A stretch of 64,000 nt of DNA from Phymatolithon calcareum (lineage: Eukaryota > Rhodophyta > Florideophyceae > Hapalidiales): positions 1,116,001-1,180,000 of the forward strand of contig OZ345363.1 in assembly GCA_977006965.1 (NCBI GenBank), written 5' to 3'. Positions 10,498-21,741 of the stretch are shown here, piece after piece. The position numbers were made by a program, and so were the translations under genes. The first letter of the stretch is position 1. Every line of letters starts with the position of its first letter. Below the pieces are notes generated by a model, which saw only the letters and a program-made list of their open reading frames with translations, made no database searches and was not told the DNA's origin.

Positions 10498-11182
10498 CTA
10501 TTCCATGTCGTCGTAAAAGACGATAGTGAAGAAGAGTAGCTTGTCTAGAGCTTTTTCAGTGATATCAATCTCCTCTTTGGTCAGTTGATATCTTCCGAGG
10601 TATTCTTCCAGGTTGCTCATGAGGATTGGTACAATATCACCGAACTTGTCTGTGAGAAGTGATGTGCTCATTGGGCGGAATCGACCGAATGCCCACTTTA
10701 CCGCTAATTGGCGGTGCCGTGTTTTCGGGAGTCTGATAATCGCCGGAGTGGACCCGGGCAGATCGTAGGGAATTTTTCTCTTTCTGTTGGACTCCGAGAG
10801 GTCTCCTTCGTCTTTGAAGAGCAAGGTCCTCAACGATTTTGCTGAAACTCCCTGTTTGAGGAAAGTCAGTGCCGTCTCGAATAGATCGTACTGTAGCATT
10901 GCCGATATATCTCGACTAACCTATTGTAGTTCATCCACATCTCATTCCTCGATTGGGACGGCCAGAAGGCTCTTTTTCTTTGATCTGGCTCGTTCCAGCA
11001 TTTTGAGTGCTAGAACGAGTCTCCTGTTTTCGGCGTTGTGAATTCGGCAAAGAAGGCGAAGTCTGACATAGCTGTTTTTCGATATTGGACCGAATACTTG
11101 TGTGAAAAATATTTTCTCCACTTCTGCGATAGCTGTCTGGACTCTCGGCGTCCATGGCGTCAGGTGCATTGCATACTCCCAT
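10498..11182 (-). pseudogene. LINE ORF2 C-terminal domain, broken
   Basis: Two frames (11182-10931 and 10899-10498) carry the helical tail with KRKIPYD and an RLPKTRHRQLA segment, ending in KALDKLLFF. The 307-codon LINE copy at 34969-35892 shows the same order without breaks, including an LRLLCRI segment. The two frames are separated by a stop and a frame change near 10900-10940. Confidence 0.65.
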
Positions 11183-11187
11183 CTTGC

Positions 11188-12225
11188 TTATATGAACGCC
11201 TTGTATGTCTTCACTGCTTTCAAGGGGCTGACTGCTCGCAACGAGACACCCAGGGACCTCAGTTGATATACCGCGATCTTGGCGTGTCGGATGCGCTCAA
11301 GCATTTTTGTGTCGGTAACTCCCTCATTACTGAGTGAGATGCTAAGGTATGAGACTTCTTCGACCTTTGCCGATGTTTTCCCTGCAAGCTTGAAAAATGG
11401 TGATCTTGTGTCTTCCGAGAGAAGTACTTCGCTCTTCCCAGCTTTCGTGTTCCAAACCATCTGCCTGTCCCTTGCCCATTTCGATGCAATAATTAACAGT
11501 CTCTGTAGTTCCCCTGGTGTCTCTGCCGATAGAAGAACTTCGTCCGCAAAGAGGACTGCAGCTAAATCTGCAACTTCTCGTGGAACTCGGCTTATTCTTT
11601 CCGCGAATTCGTCCATGAAAAGGTTGTACAATCTTAGACTCAGCGGAGAACCCTGAGGTACTTCTCTGTCAATTAGGAACCACTTCTGCTTCGGGTCACC
11701 AACCGTGGATACCCAGGAAGGCATCAAGAATGGTTCGATCATCACGCATAGCTATTGCGGTAGAAGCCCTCTCATTCGCTCTTGCAGGTGCTCTCTAGGC
11801 ACTGTGTCGTACGCTGCCTTCAGGTCCAACACTGCGATGCATCGTTGCCCTCGCTTTTGTAGTTCCAGCGCCCTCAAGTTTGCGAGCTCCGTACTCTTCC
11901 CTTTTTGAAATCCCAGATGGATGTTATGGTTCTTGTATCTTTGACGGAGCATAATATCACTACTTTTCTGACCTGACTCAGTAGAGATATGGGTCGGAAA
12001 ATGTTTTGCATCGTCATGGTCTCCTTTCTTGTGCAGCGGGACCAAGAGAGCTTTCATCCACGATTGTGGAAGTGTTCCGCATCTGCCGCACGCTGTCCAT
12101 AGCTCATAGACTAGGTCTATGCATTCCTCCAGGTCCACTTGCAACATTTCGCTCTTCACTCCGTCCAGGCCTGGGGCCTTTCTGGTTGGAGCTTTCAGGA
12201 TTGCTAGTTTGATAAGATTCCTCAT
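11188..12225 (-). pseudogene. LINE reverse transcriptase, broken, active site FADE
   Basis: The N-terminal part (12225-11752) has KAPGLDGVKSEML, then LGFQKGKSTELA and VLDLKAAYDTVPRE, the fingers and palm blocks of non-LTR reverse transcriptases. The next frame (11745-11188) has VPQGSPLSLRLYNLFMDE and the catalytic block LFADEVLLSAE. The usual sequence is FADD; the second aspartate is glutamate here. A stop between the two frames, just after GLLPQ, splits the domain. Function is therefore lost. Confidence 0.8.
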
Positions 12226-12258
12226 TTGAGGAGGACAGTCAAAGTGCGAAGGTCTTGG

Positions 12259-12843
12259 TCACCATCCCCTGATATCTCGGCATGCCTGGGACACGTGGTC
12301 CGTGAACAGCGTTTTATGCAATGGACGGCCGGTCATCTTGTTCCTAGACGTTCTTCGTGTTCTCATCTTCTGCGTTCGGGAGATTTGTTCAATTGCCTTG
12401 GACCCATCCTTTTCCTCAAAATCGTCTATGTATTTATGATACTGCTGCCGCTTCCTTCTGTTCACCAATTTGCGAATATCTTTACGACATTCCTCATATT
12501 TCTTCCATGCCTCTTCTGTATCCTGCTCTTGAGCTTTCTTGTACAGTTTCTTGCGACGTTTGCACTTCGTTTCGAGATTTGAGTTCCAGAACGGTTTGTC
12601 GCGCGGTGGGCTAGTTCTCTTCTCTCTCCACGGCTCACATAGCGTATCCTCTGTTTTTTCGTAAAGACGATCTAGTTCTTGTCGAGTGCTGCACCGTTTC
12701 AGATCATCGAGGATTCCTGGAATGGTCGTTCCGTATAGTTCCCGAACGTTTTCTTGTTTCTCTTCATGTCTCCATTGTTTAACCGATATTCGTGGTTTTT
12801 GAGCTCTTGTATGGTTTTGGCGAGTCAGAAAACTTTTCATCAC
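12259..12843 (-). pseudogene. LINE ORF2 linker between endonuclease and RT
   Basis: A 194-codon frame, very rich in K, R and E (KCKRRKKLYKKAQEQD, WKKYEECRKDIRKLV), typical of the charged segment between endonuclease and RT in Jockey-like ORF2 proteins. The spacing to both flanking domains fits. No catalytic motif is expected or seen. Confidence 0.55.
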
Positions 12844-13006
12844 TGGTCGGTGCTGCGTATTACCTGTCCAGACGTCTGCTGGTGAGCAGACCGTTGCTGT
12901 CTCAATTCTTTTTTGTTACGAACAAGTCGATGGTGCCCTTGAACCGCTTGATTCGGAAGCTGAAACCTGTCCAAGTTCGAACATCCCAGTTCTTTGCTGT
13001 TGCCCA

Positions 13007-13537
13007 TCAGAAGAGCTGATTGCCTCTCCTATTTGAGCAGAGATCCCACCTCAAGTGCCGAGCGTTCCAGTCGCCGCACAGAATTGCCTTTCCTCGTGCG
13101 TACGTATTGACCATGATCAGGCATTTCTCGGTTTCCGTTCTGGTTGCTGCCGGGGATATGTAGACAGCTCCCACTTTTATCTCCCCCACTTGGGCGATAA
13201 TCAGTTAAAAATTTGTCTCTGCGTGTTTAAAGATCAGACGGCTCCCAGAGTGCTTCCGGAAGAATAGCGAAACTGTTCCAGAATTTTGCCCCGTTTGTGG
13301 AGGCGGACGCATTGCATTCATAGAGAAGAAATCAGATCGAGTTTTCCCTTCTGGTCTCAAGTGTGTTTCAGTTATTGCAGCTATGTCTATTCCGTGGTTT
13401 TTCATCACTTTTTCTATGTATGCTGGGGTCTCCGGAGAGCCTCCAACATTGAAGGTTGCCAAACGCAACTTTTTCTTAAATAGCATTTTCCGAGATTTCC
13501 TCTTGATGTATCCCAAGAATGTCTGGTGTCTTCTCAT
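13007..13537 (-). pseudogene. LINE APE-type endonuclease, broken
   Basis: The frame at 13537-13205 holds KLRLATFNVGG and DIAAITETHL, the asparagine and glutamate blocks of exonuclease/endonuclease/phosphatase enzymes. The frame at 13189-13007 holds VGAVYISPAA and GDWNARHLRWD, the later catalytic asparagine block. A break near 13190-13205 separates them. In intact elements this enzyme nicks the target to prime reverse transcription. Confidence 0.75.
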
Positions 13538-13753
13538 TTGTAGTTACAGGCTTAGGGCTAGAGTCCTTCTCTGCCTCTTCAACGTCAGATTGGACTATTT
13601 CTGATGCGGTAGCTGTTGCTGTTCCTCGATTTTCTCCTGTGTCTGAGAGCTGCGGCTCTTCCGCTCCCCGGTATATATTATCGGTTTGGAGTCTTGTGCT
13701 TTCTCGCCCACCAAGGCGGAGCTCTGGTGCCACCAAGTTACGACTCTCCGCCG

Positions 13754-15004
13754 TTACGGCGCTTTCGACACATAAGTCGAAAAACTTCTGTTTGCAGCTT
13801 TCGCCATGCCGTGATACCATTCTTGGGCAACAATATTGTCCGCCTTCGCTGCGCAATAGCGCGCTCGTCCCCTGAACTTCTCCATGTTTCTTTTCTGACC
13901 ATCAAGAGCGTTTGCTATCTGGCGGGTGTTTAGCGCATTCTCAAGTGCGCTAAAGCTTGGCATGTGTGTCAACTTCGCTGATCGAATGAGACTGATGATG
14001 TTCGGACTATCGACCTTCTCAACAAGAAGTTCCGTCACAGAGTTGCGAATGAACGACACATGCAGGAGACGTCTGTTCGTTAGTAGATCCCGCACAGCTT
14101 CCTCAATGTACTTCCTGTCCGTCCTCGGGAGTTTCTTAAAGCAGAGTACTTCCACCACTGGTGCTTTTTCAGGTCTCATCATTGGACCCATTCGTTCAGT
14201 GAAGGCATCCAATTTCGATTTGTCTTCCTCAGGAACCTGTGGATTGTTTGCTGCTCTTCGAGCTGTGTCAAGGTACGCCGGCTTTGCCACATCCTGTTTT
14301 TCGATGCTTATTAAACTGGGGAACGCAGCATCGGACAAAAAGTCTCGAGTTGGTTCCACGGTAGGCTCGGTTTCGTTTTCTGGCCCAGACTGTTCCTTCG
14401 ATCTACGGTTCTCTTCCCTGAGCGTGACCACTTCTTCTTCCAGGACGGTCACCCTGTTCATAGTGTCTGCACGTTTCATTTCGATCTCCTCCAACTTCTT
14501 CAATAGAATGTTGATATCTATAGCATCTTTCTGAGATCTCCCTGGCTCTCTTTCTGTCTCCGAGTTGCAGTTCTTCTCGCCACCTTGAGCGGACGGTACC
14601 ATCTTGTCAGCAAACGACACAACGTCACTTCCACTCTTCTTCGCCGGGCGTTTGCTTCACTTAAATAGCAGAGGGACCGTGCTGTAGCCTACAGTCATAT
14701 TCAGTGTTCCCTTTCCCTTGCATCTATAACACGGAAGCATGTTCCGAATCGATGGAAAAGCTTGCCGAGTGGTGTTGTCCTTCACAGTTCGTGGATAGTT
14801 CTCTTTCGGTACGGCATCCCCTTTGGGTGTGAGAGTCGTTTTCGTAGCGACTGCTCCCGGCTTCTTTCCGCTATTCGCAGGTCCTGACTGTGGACCGGAG
14901 GTCAACTCTTGACTCAAATTTTGGTTTTTTTGATTATTTCCGTCCTCCGCTGTCGAGTTTCGACTTGCCGGCGTCTCGATCTGCGAATTTCCTGTGTCAG
15001 ACAA
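13754..15004 (-). pseudogene. LINE ORF1, single internal stop
   Basis: Two open segments (15004-14657 and 14654-13754) lie in the same frame, separated by one TGA at 14655-14657. The first is rich in S, T, N and K and contains CYRCKGKGT. The second starts SKRPAKKSG and has a likely coiled coil around KLEEIEMKRADTMNRVTVLE. It continues to a basic C-terminus with an RSFSTYV segment. A coiled coil followed by a basic nucleic-acid binding region is the usual plan for LINE ORF1 proteins. The single stop suggests fairly recent loss. Confidence 0.6.
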
Positions 15005-16283
15005 GGTAGTTAACGATGTCGGTGGTCATTCCAGGTCTCCATTTCGCCTTCAGGCGGCATGGCGCTTTACGCCTTCAAAGATAGAACCCTCCTGGGGAGC
15101 TTCCCCGACAGAAACCTTCTATTCCGCTACGCTTGCTCGCGATAGATGCATATACTGCTTTCGCAACATATGTGGCGACACCATCGAGCATAGAACGTGA
15201 TGAGCATACCATGGTGGTTAATTCACTTTGCAAACTCTGTAGGTGATTTGCACAGCAAAAGAAGTCATTATCCAATTCACAGTCGCCTTTTTCTTTTTGA
15301 GTTGAAACACCACTCTCGAGCGCAAATACAGGATCCGAATTGACCACAAATATTAACGGAGTGATTGAGTTATCGATGAGTTGCTTGGTCTTCGCTGCGT
15401 CATGTGCTTCTTGCACGCTGGACAGACGCCAGAGAATAAAAGCGGGCATCAACCACCCAAATTTTCGGAACAAATGTGCTCGCGTAAACTACTATTACCG
15501 CGCCCAGGCTTCATTCTCATATGTAAAATCTCTTAGAGGCATCGAATAAGCGTGTTGATTTGACCACGGCATACTGTACATAGCATACTTAATATTGAGT
15601 GACGGAAACCGCAACGTGAGAAGGAGCGCCCTTCAGCTGGATCTAGGGCTCTCTAATTCACGGTTTACTTTCCATAGCTGCAGAGGTATTCGCAGCAAAA
15701 TAACCGTTAAGAGTGCGAAATCACTAGAAATAACAGGGAATATTTCCCCCATGTGGACGTAGAACTTGGTGCAAGAACATTGTACAACAGTACTTCGCTC
15801 ATGGTCAATAGTGATGACATCAAGCTTGTCTTGCGATTCTCGGTCCCAAGAACGTTTCAATGCGTAGCCGAGAGAACCCACAAGAAGGCGTTCTGTGCTT
15901 CTGTGGACTGCATTGTAGCTTGGTTGGTCCTCTGGCTAGCTTTTCGTTCCAAATAGAGCTGGTAAATTGGCTTTTTCCGATGAAGATTGGGGATGACAAG
16001 CAAAGTAAAGAGGCCGTGGCGATACTACGCTTTGCCGGCTGGGGCTTGGCCTAAACTCCCCAACGCGCTGAAGCAATTGTAGCAGGCTTGTTGAGAATGA
16101 CGGTAACAGTCTTTAGAGTCGTAATCTTCTCCTTCACGGGGTGTTGAATTTGGACCGAATTTACGCATAGTGACGTGCTTTCGCGACTAGTGATTTCCTC
16201 ATCAATTACTTCTTGAACTGTGCAAATCACTTTTTCGGACTTGAAAACGGCTGAACATTGTCTGAAAGGTTCTTGTCGACTGG
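15005..16283 (-). other. interior of TIR element A, degraded
   Basis: Open segments on the minus strand (15075-15473, 132 codons; 15633-15881, 82 codons) look like damaged coding sequence of element A, but I recognise no motif in them. Confidence 0.3.
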
Positions 16284-16699
16284 TTACTGTCGTTTACTTG
16301 GCATATAAAGATGCACCGACACTTCGGAGGCGGTCTTTTTCTTGCGGCAAGGCAAGTCTGATTCTTGTGAGTGGACATGACATATCCCTTCGTAGTAAAG
16401 CATGAAGCGTTCATAAGGAAGTAGTTGTGATACTCCTCTCACAGAACACAAGCCTGAATTTACGAATATGGCGTGAGCGAGCTGCTTCGCCTTCTTCTTA
16501 TAGATGTTTTGAGATTTTAAATCGCCCCTCAATTGAGGATGTTCGTCACATAAACACTAGAGACCAACAGTCGAGTTACTCGAGTTGCAAGTATTATATA
16601 TCACGAGTTGGGGCTCAAGTAATATTATTTTTATTCCATGCACTGATTCTCAAGCTCGCTACGACCGTTGGAAATAGCAATCGAAACTATCTGCTGATC

Positions 16700-16878
16700 T
16701 CAGAAGTTCCTGCTGACTTTGAGGAACAAAATAGCTTCAAAAAGAAATGCAGTCATCGATTTGCGATTGTCACTCAAGATTTGCTTCAAAACTGACCACA
16801 GCCTCTCCACTTCTGCAGTAGACCGGAGAATAAAATCGCAGCTAATGTACGTCCTACGCGTGCAAAAGAGAAGCAAGC
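16700..16878 (-). pseudogene. hAT transposase C-terminal fragment cut by the gypsy insertion
   Basis: The minus-strand translation reads ISCDFILRSTAEVERLW, then SDNRKSMTAFLFEAILFLK, the hAT dimerisation block with its conserved ERLWS and final LFLK. A near copy of the first part (INCDLILGSTAEVERLW) lies in the hAT derivative at 32845-34100. Coding sense enters from the right, where the LTR of the chromovirus now begins at 16879. The AT-rich sequence just right of the chromovirus (26393-26697) may be more of the same hAT element. Confidence 0.65.
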
Positions 16879-17291
16879 TGTCGTGCAAAGCCCTATGGAG
16901 GGCTTGTCGATCCGGGTGTTCGGGACCCCCTTTCCGCGGCACCACGACAGAGCGAAGTCGGACGCGCGTTGTAGTTGCGGTTTGTAGGACCGCACGCGCG
17001 CACGACGTAGGAAGGTGGTAAAGAGAGAGAAATAGAAAAGGAAGAGAAACAAGCAAAATCAAAAAGTACCGGTTTTTTCGGTCGGTTTGGGTTGCGTAAC
17101 GGTACTGGCGACGAACTGACCCGGACTGGGTAACAGGCAATGTAAGAACCGGAATCGCAGAGCCCGAAAACCTACTTGTCCCTTCCCTCCCCCTCGACGG
17201 CCACTACGATTATAAGAACAGTGGCATACAGTATACTGCTTACAGAAGGGGGAAAATAGAGGGCAAATTGATCACGGAGCATTGCACCACA
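16879..17291 (-). repeat. chromovirus 3' LTR
   Basis: This is the left copy; it begins TGTCGTGCAAAG and ends TGCACCACA. It is the 3' LTR because the element is on the minus strand. It pairs with 25977-26387. Confidence 0.85.
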
Positions 17292-17521
17292 CGGCCCCGT
17301 CCTCAAAGGGCGAGCACGGTGAGCATCATATTATATGAGGAAATATGGGGTCCATATTTAGCTCCCGCGGTAGGAACGATGGCCCTTGCGCGACCGCGGA
17401 TCCTCCCGAATCCTCAATTGCAAGTCCGTTTACGGGAAGTGAAAGATCGACCACGCGCCGCGGGAGAACCCCTTAAACCAGTCCAAAAAACCGGAAAATA
17501 GCGCGTGAAGCCTTTTGTACA

Positions 17522-18577
17522 ATGTCTCCCGTCCCCCTTGGGTGCCGGCGGCAGAAGTATAGACATTTCTGGCACATTTTCCATCTTCCCGAACTCGGGG
17601 CGACCCTCACACTTGATATTGAACAATTATTTTTGCCGTGCACGGGGACCGGGATGGAAGTAAACCTCGGGCTTGTTCCCGGCCCGACAGCTAACGACAC
17701 TCGCGAACCCCCCGGAGGGTGGGCGACAAGGGCCGAACTGAGCAGTACAACGCCGACAGCATCACCTGAGCTGTACCGCCGTGCGCCCTGGTTTCTGCCG
17801 CACGGTTTGGGTAACTTGCGCCTTATGTCAGCGTACGTGAATGACAGTGGTTATCTGCCGTGCGGCACCCACATCAACTCAACTGAAAGCTGGGACTGGA
17901 GGGCCCGCGTGGCGGTCCCCCGTGAATGTCTGAAAATCAGTCGTACATCTGCGACTCAGGCACAGTTGACTCGGGAGAGCACAAAGTACGTGAAAGCCGT
18001 CGGAGTGCGCGTCATGGCGCTCCAGCACCAGCGTCTGGTGCCAAGAGTGACTCCACCATTTGGCACCTGGGCAGTACGAGAGGATGTTGAGTACCCGTAC
18101 TGCGAGCGTCTCGCTCGGTTTTCGCCCAACGATTGGTTTGCACTTGGGGAAGATTGGGACGGGGTACCCTTCGCGAGCAACTCCGTTTTGTTTCTAGAGC
18201 AACTGCACCTTCCGCCCGGCTTTCGGAATATGCCGAAGAGTGATGAGTCAGATGAACTATATGATACCCGAGGTCAGGACGAGCGCAAGTGGCGCAGTAA
18301 AACCGGGAATTTCATCCCGAGGCATTGTCTTGAAGTCGGCATCTCGAACACTACCAGTTCAGGGTTTTTTGTTCCTCTTCCAGTATGGTGTAGCTTCACA
18401 GAGGTACCCCACGGTGTTTACGCGTTGCTCGGTCCGGTTTTTGCCTACCGCTCTGCCATGATCCCGGCGTCGGCGTTCTGGACTCTCTTTGTTACGGCGT
18501 TCGCAGTCAATGTCTCCGCCCGGCTGGTTTGGGAGACGTACGATGATGGAGGCTGTGGAAGTTGCCCGACAATCTAA
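17522..18577 (+). CDS. antisense ORF in chromovirus, putative membrane protein
   Basis: An uninterrupted 351-codon frame starts with ATG on the strand opposite to gag-pol, between the chromodomain and the 3' LTR. I recognise no family. It is rich in tryptophan and aromatic residues, has five N-x-S/T sequons (NDT, NDS, NST, NTT, NVS) and one strongly hydrophobic stretch near the C-terminus (ALLGPVFAYRSAMIPASAFW followed by TLFVTAFAV), which could be a membrane span. No obvious N-terminal signal peptide is visible. That it stays open while sense gag-pol is riddled with breaks argues for past selection. Alternatives are a captured host gene piece or a chance frame. Additional and antisense frames at this position are known in some plant Ty3 elements. 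Confidence 0.45.
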   Translation: MSPVPLGCRRQKYRHFWHIFHLPELGATLTLDIEQLFLPCTGTGMEVNLGLVPGPTANDTREPPGGWATRAELSSTTPTASPELYRRAPWFLPHGLGNLRLMSAYVNDSGYLPCGTHINSTESWDWRARVAVPRECLKISRTSATQAQLTRESTKYVKAVGVRVMALQHQRLVPRVTPPFGTWAVREDVEYPYCERLARFSPNDWFALGEDWDGVPFASNSVLFLEQLHLPPGFRNMPKSDESDELYDTRGQDERKWRSKTGNFIPRHCLEVGISNTTSSGFFVPLPVWCSFTEVPHGVYALLGPVFAYRSAMIPASAFWTLFVTAFAVNVSARLVWETYDDGGCGSCPTI

Positions 18578-19052
18578 TATCAGCCATCAACCGCCTAGGC
18601 CTTGGCAAAATGCTGAACGGGCATTACAACGTCGCGGAGTTCCCCCGTCCGCACTGGAAAATTTCGCCCCATGATTGAGCATCAGTTCCGTTGACGCAGT
18701 CCCTCTGTCCGGGTCGCATTTCTGTCCTGGATTATTCCGGCGGGCGCACTGAATACGCCCTCCACCGAGATTTCGTGTACTACGATCCCTTCGAATGCGA
18801 AATCTTGATGTTGGAGCATCTGTGACAGCGTAATCCAACGCGGGAACCGCCAGTACACCAAGTGGAGCGCACTGAGTCCGACGCCGCCGCGTTCCGAGAT
18901 TGGGTACTTAGCAAGTGAATCCTTTCCCGAAGCCGGGAACTACGAACACCGATAAGATCTCGTTGTGAGCCTTCGAATCGCTAGCCGCGAAAATAAACGA
19001 CTTTATTGCTCGGACGCCTTCCCTTCTGCCGTATCTGATAGAATTTAGGTCT

Positions 19053-19481
19053 TTAGCCCACCATAACGTCTTCCATGTCCGGCGGCAAAGATCTTCGGCG
19101 CTGCTTGCAGTACGAGAGGATCTTGCTGCGAGGTAAATGTGAGGTCGGTTCCCAGGTGGTATCCGCTCCTGGGCCATACCAACGCACACGAAACAGCCAT
19201 TTTCCGTCTTCCCCCTCGCCATCCCCGATAATATCCTTCATCACCTGCTCCTGTGCTAAGACGGTGCGAGCCTCGTTTTCTTCCCGGGAAGGGTCATCCG
19301 ACCGAAGGGGTGTATCCCGGATGTCAGAGATTGCACGGGGGGAATGGATTCTTGCGTTATTGATACCTCCGGGCTGAAACGGACTGTTTTGCGTATCAGG
19401 TCTCCAGATGGGGCGCTTCTTTTCCATCCCCAAGCTGCCTTTTTTTGCCACAAGACGCGGAGACTTGCGAACAGAACCCAA
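19053..19481 (-). pseudogene. integrase C-terminus with chromodomain
   Basis: The end of the frame reads VMKDIIGDGEGEDGKWLF then RVRWYGPGADTTWEP and HLPRSKILSYCKQ. These are the three conserved parts of a chromodomain: the beta strand with the first aromatic cage, V-R-W, the D-T-W-E-P core, and the C-terminal helix. Chromodomains target Ty3 chromoviruses to heterochromatin. The sequence upstream to the integrase core is in other frames. Confidence 0.7.
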
Positions 19482-19994
19482 TGGCGTGACTTGGGGACCC
19501 TTCGGGGCGGACTGTCGACGTAGAACGGATTCAGGAGGAACCGATGAAGTTGGTACTGCTTGTATGTGGACTCCCGGGGTTGCCGTGGCACCCTCAATAC
19601 TCTGGATGTCTCTCAGTCCCCGAGTGGGGGACGATATCCTCTACGTCGCTACGGTAGGCGGATTCGTCTCTCTTGCTTTCTGACCGATAACACGTGCGTT
19701 GATTTGCTCTTCCCGATGTTCGGGCGAATTGTCTGATGGTCGGCTGGTCACAATGTGGTCTTAGGGCGCAGGTGCGGTCACAACCCGGTCTCGAGAAACT
19801 CGTTCATGCTGCTGCCGAATTTCTAGGACAACGGTATCCTCTTGCACTGACACTATCTTGTACGGGCCGTCGGCAACCGGGGAGGGTTTGTGATTCCTTC
19901 TATCTGGGGTGCTAACCGATTCCCGGCGAACAAAAACGAAAGTTCCCAGTCGGATGCGGTCAACAGTCGGTCGACTGCGGGCGTCAAAATTTTT

Positions 19995-20723
19995 CTAGGA
20001 CAATTCTTGTGCCTTTCGCATCTCTGTTGACGCCGTGCCCACCAAATGCCGTAGCCAATTCATCCACTTTGTGCGGAACGTCTCCCTGTCGCCCGACTGG
20101 GCCATGGACGGACGCGGCTCATGGCCCAATGATGGAGGAGGCCTCAATAATACCAGCTCGAATGGCGAGAGTTTTGTCACACTGTGCGTCTGGGTATTGT
20201 ACGCGTATGTTACCGCGACTGAGAACAAATCCCAATCGGTGGGATGGTCTGCAACGTAGTGCCGTAAAGCGGCGAGGATGGTCCGATTAAAACGCTCCGT
20301 CTTCCCATTGCACTGGGGGTGGTAGGTCTTGGTGAATAAGTTCTCGATGCTGAGAATTGCGCAGACATGCTGGAAAAATTTGGACGTAAACTGTTTTCCG
20401 TTGTCAGACAGCAATGACACAGGTGGCCCGTACACGAACACCCAATGATGCACGAGCGCCTTGGCGATGTCAGCTTCGTTGATACGTGCGAGTGGTACCG
20501 TGCGTACGAGCTTCGAAAAACGATCCGAGATGACAAGTAGATACCGATTTCCCCTTGGTGTCTTAATAAGCTCCCCTAGGATATCAATACCGACGAACTC
20601 CAGAGGTCTCGCTGCCGGAAAAAGCTTCATCCGTTTTGCTTTCCTCTTAGCTTCACTCGATTTCGAGCACAGGTGGTGCAGTTTCGAGCGGTCGCGTAGC
20701 AGTCTGTCGCTATAGAGGAACAT
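19995..20723 (-). pseudogene. Ty3/gypsy integrase core
   Basis: The 242-codon frame shows the DDE catalytic core: aspartate in EFVGIDILGEL, aspartate in LLSDNGKQFTS, and glutamate in YHPQCNGKTERFNR, followed by a NTQTHSVTKLSPFEL block. The zinc-binding N-terminus is in the preceding frame (end of 20723-21268, HLSHYPTISGHPGG), so one frameshift lies at the join. The catalytic triad itself is intact. Confidence 0.85.
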
Positions 20724-21717
20724 TAAAAATCCCTTTGCAGAGAGTAATACAGTTTTCGCCCTCCAGGGTGTCCGGAAATTGTTGGGTAATGGCTCAGATG
20801 CAGTACTATGCCTTGAAGCGAATCAGAAACGACCAGCTGAGGCGTCTCGCTTGCCACACGGATTGGCATACCAATTTCATCCTGAGCGAATGGAAGGTCG
20901 TTTCCGTCTTCTAGGCCTTTCCGCACGCTGCCACAAAACGGATCCGCCAGCTGCTCTCGCAGGAGTTCTTCCCGAGTCACCGGGGTAAGCTGAACACCGG
21001 TTGGGTTGTAATCCGATAGTGCAAACAGAGCATCCATCTCGATCTCGTTCTCATCTCGGAATCCGTGATATTCGTCACTCTCGGCGTTGAGATTAATTTT
21101 CGAAACTTCGTCCACATGGAAGCAGGGTATTTCTTCGTCCAAATCTGCCGTTTTTTCGCCTAACGTTCTTAAACGAGAGAGCGCGTCGGCCTGCGTGTTT
21201 TGCTTCCCTTTCTTGTAAACAACGTTGAGCGTAAGCTCGACAGGCGTAACCTCCAGCGCATAAGTCATCCAGAAGGTTCAGCGATTTCCAGTAGTCATCA
21301 CAGCGCCGCGTGGTCCGTATACACAGTGAATTTTTCCCCCTGAAAATAGGGTCCCAATATCTTCACGGCCGAAACGACTCCCAAACATTCTCGCTCCGAT
21401 ACCGAGTAATTTTTCTCCGCAGAGACGAGCGAACGAGTCCAGAATCATATGGGGCGTCGCTCTCCGTGGTCCAGTTGAAAGGCTGCGACGCTTACCATGT
21501 TCGCACTCGCATCGGTATCCAACGAATAGGAAAGTCTTGGTTTCGGGAGAGCTAGCACCGTGGGAGAGGTGACCACGTCAATTAGCTTCCGATAAGCGTG
21601 CAGCTCGGCGTCGCCATAAGGAGCGAGCTTTGTCGGTGTGCCCTTCTTCAGCAGTTTGTTTAACGGGGCTGCGATTTCGGCAAAGTCGCGGACGAATCGG
21701 AGGTAGACATTGCACAA
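20723..21717 (-). pseudogene. Ty3/gypsy RNase H and integrase zinc region, frameshifted
   Basis: The frame at 21717-21445 has FVRDFAEIAAPLNKLLKKG and SLDTDASANMVSVAAFQ, the RT thumb and first RNase H aspartate. The frame at 21268-20723 has VYKKGKQNTQADALSRL, the classic RNase H C-terminal block, and then the HLSH...GHPGG histidine pair of the integrase zinc finger. The segment between 21268 and 21445 is in a third frame. Confidence 0.75.
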
Positions 21718-21741
21718 TCCGAGGAACGACCTCAGCTCTGT

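Larger units (their letters stand above)
10498..15004 (-). mobile_element. APE-type LINE (non-LTR retrotransposon), inactivated
   Basis: On the minus strand, in order: ORF1 (15004-13754, one stop), an APE-type endonuclease (13537-13007), a linker (12843-12259), reverse transcriptase (12225-11188), and a C-terminal region (11182-10498). Frameshifts and stops separate most pieces, so no functional ORF2 remains. The presence of an apurinic-like endonuclease rather than a restriction-like one places it with the APE clades (Jockey/I-like order). The exact ends and target duplication could not be fixed by eye. Confidence 0.75.
10111..16560 (-). mobile_element. TIR element, copy A (CCCTCAATTGAGGG family), holding a LINE
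   Basis: The left end begins CTAGTGTCTATGTGACGGA followed by CCCTCAATCGAGGG. The right end, read on the minus strand, begins CTAGTGTTTATGTGACGAAC followed by CCTCAATTGAGGGG. The same termini bound the copies at 30471-36074 and 36211-43870. Sequence inside the right end (16284-16532, minus strand) encodes KQLAHAIFV and SVRGVSQLLP segments that also occur in translation in the other copies, with breaks there. No convincing target duplication is seen. The LINE at 10498-15004 lies inside. Confidence 0.5.

Noticed and set aside
13926-14534. 202-codon plus-strand frame
   Set aside because: Antisense to LINE ORF1, serine/arginine-rich and without motifs.
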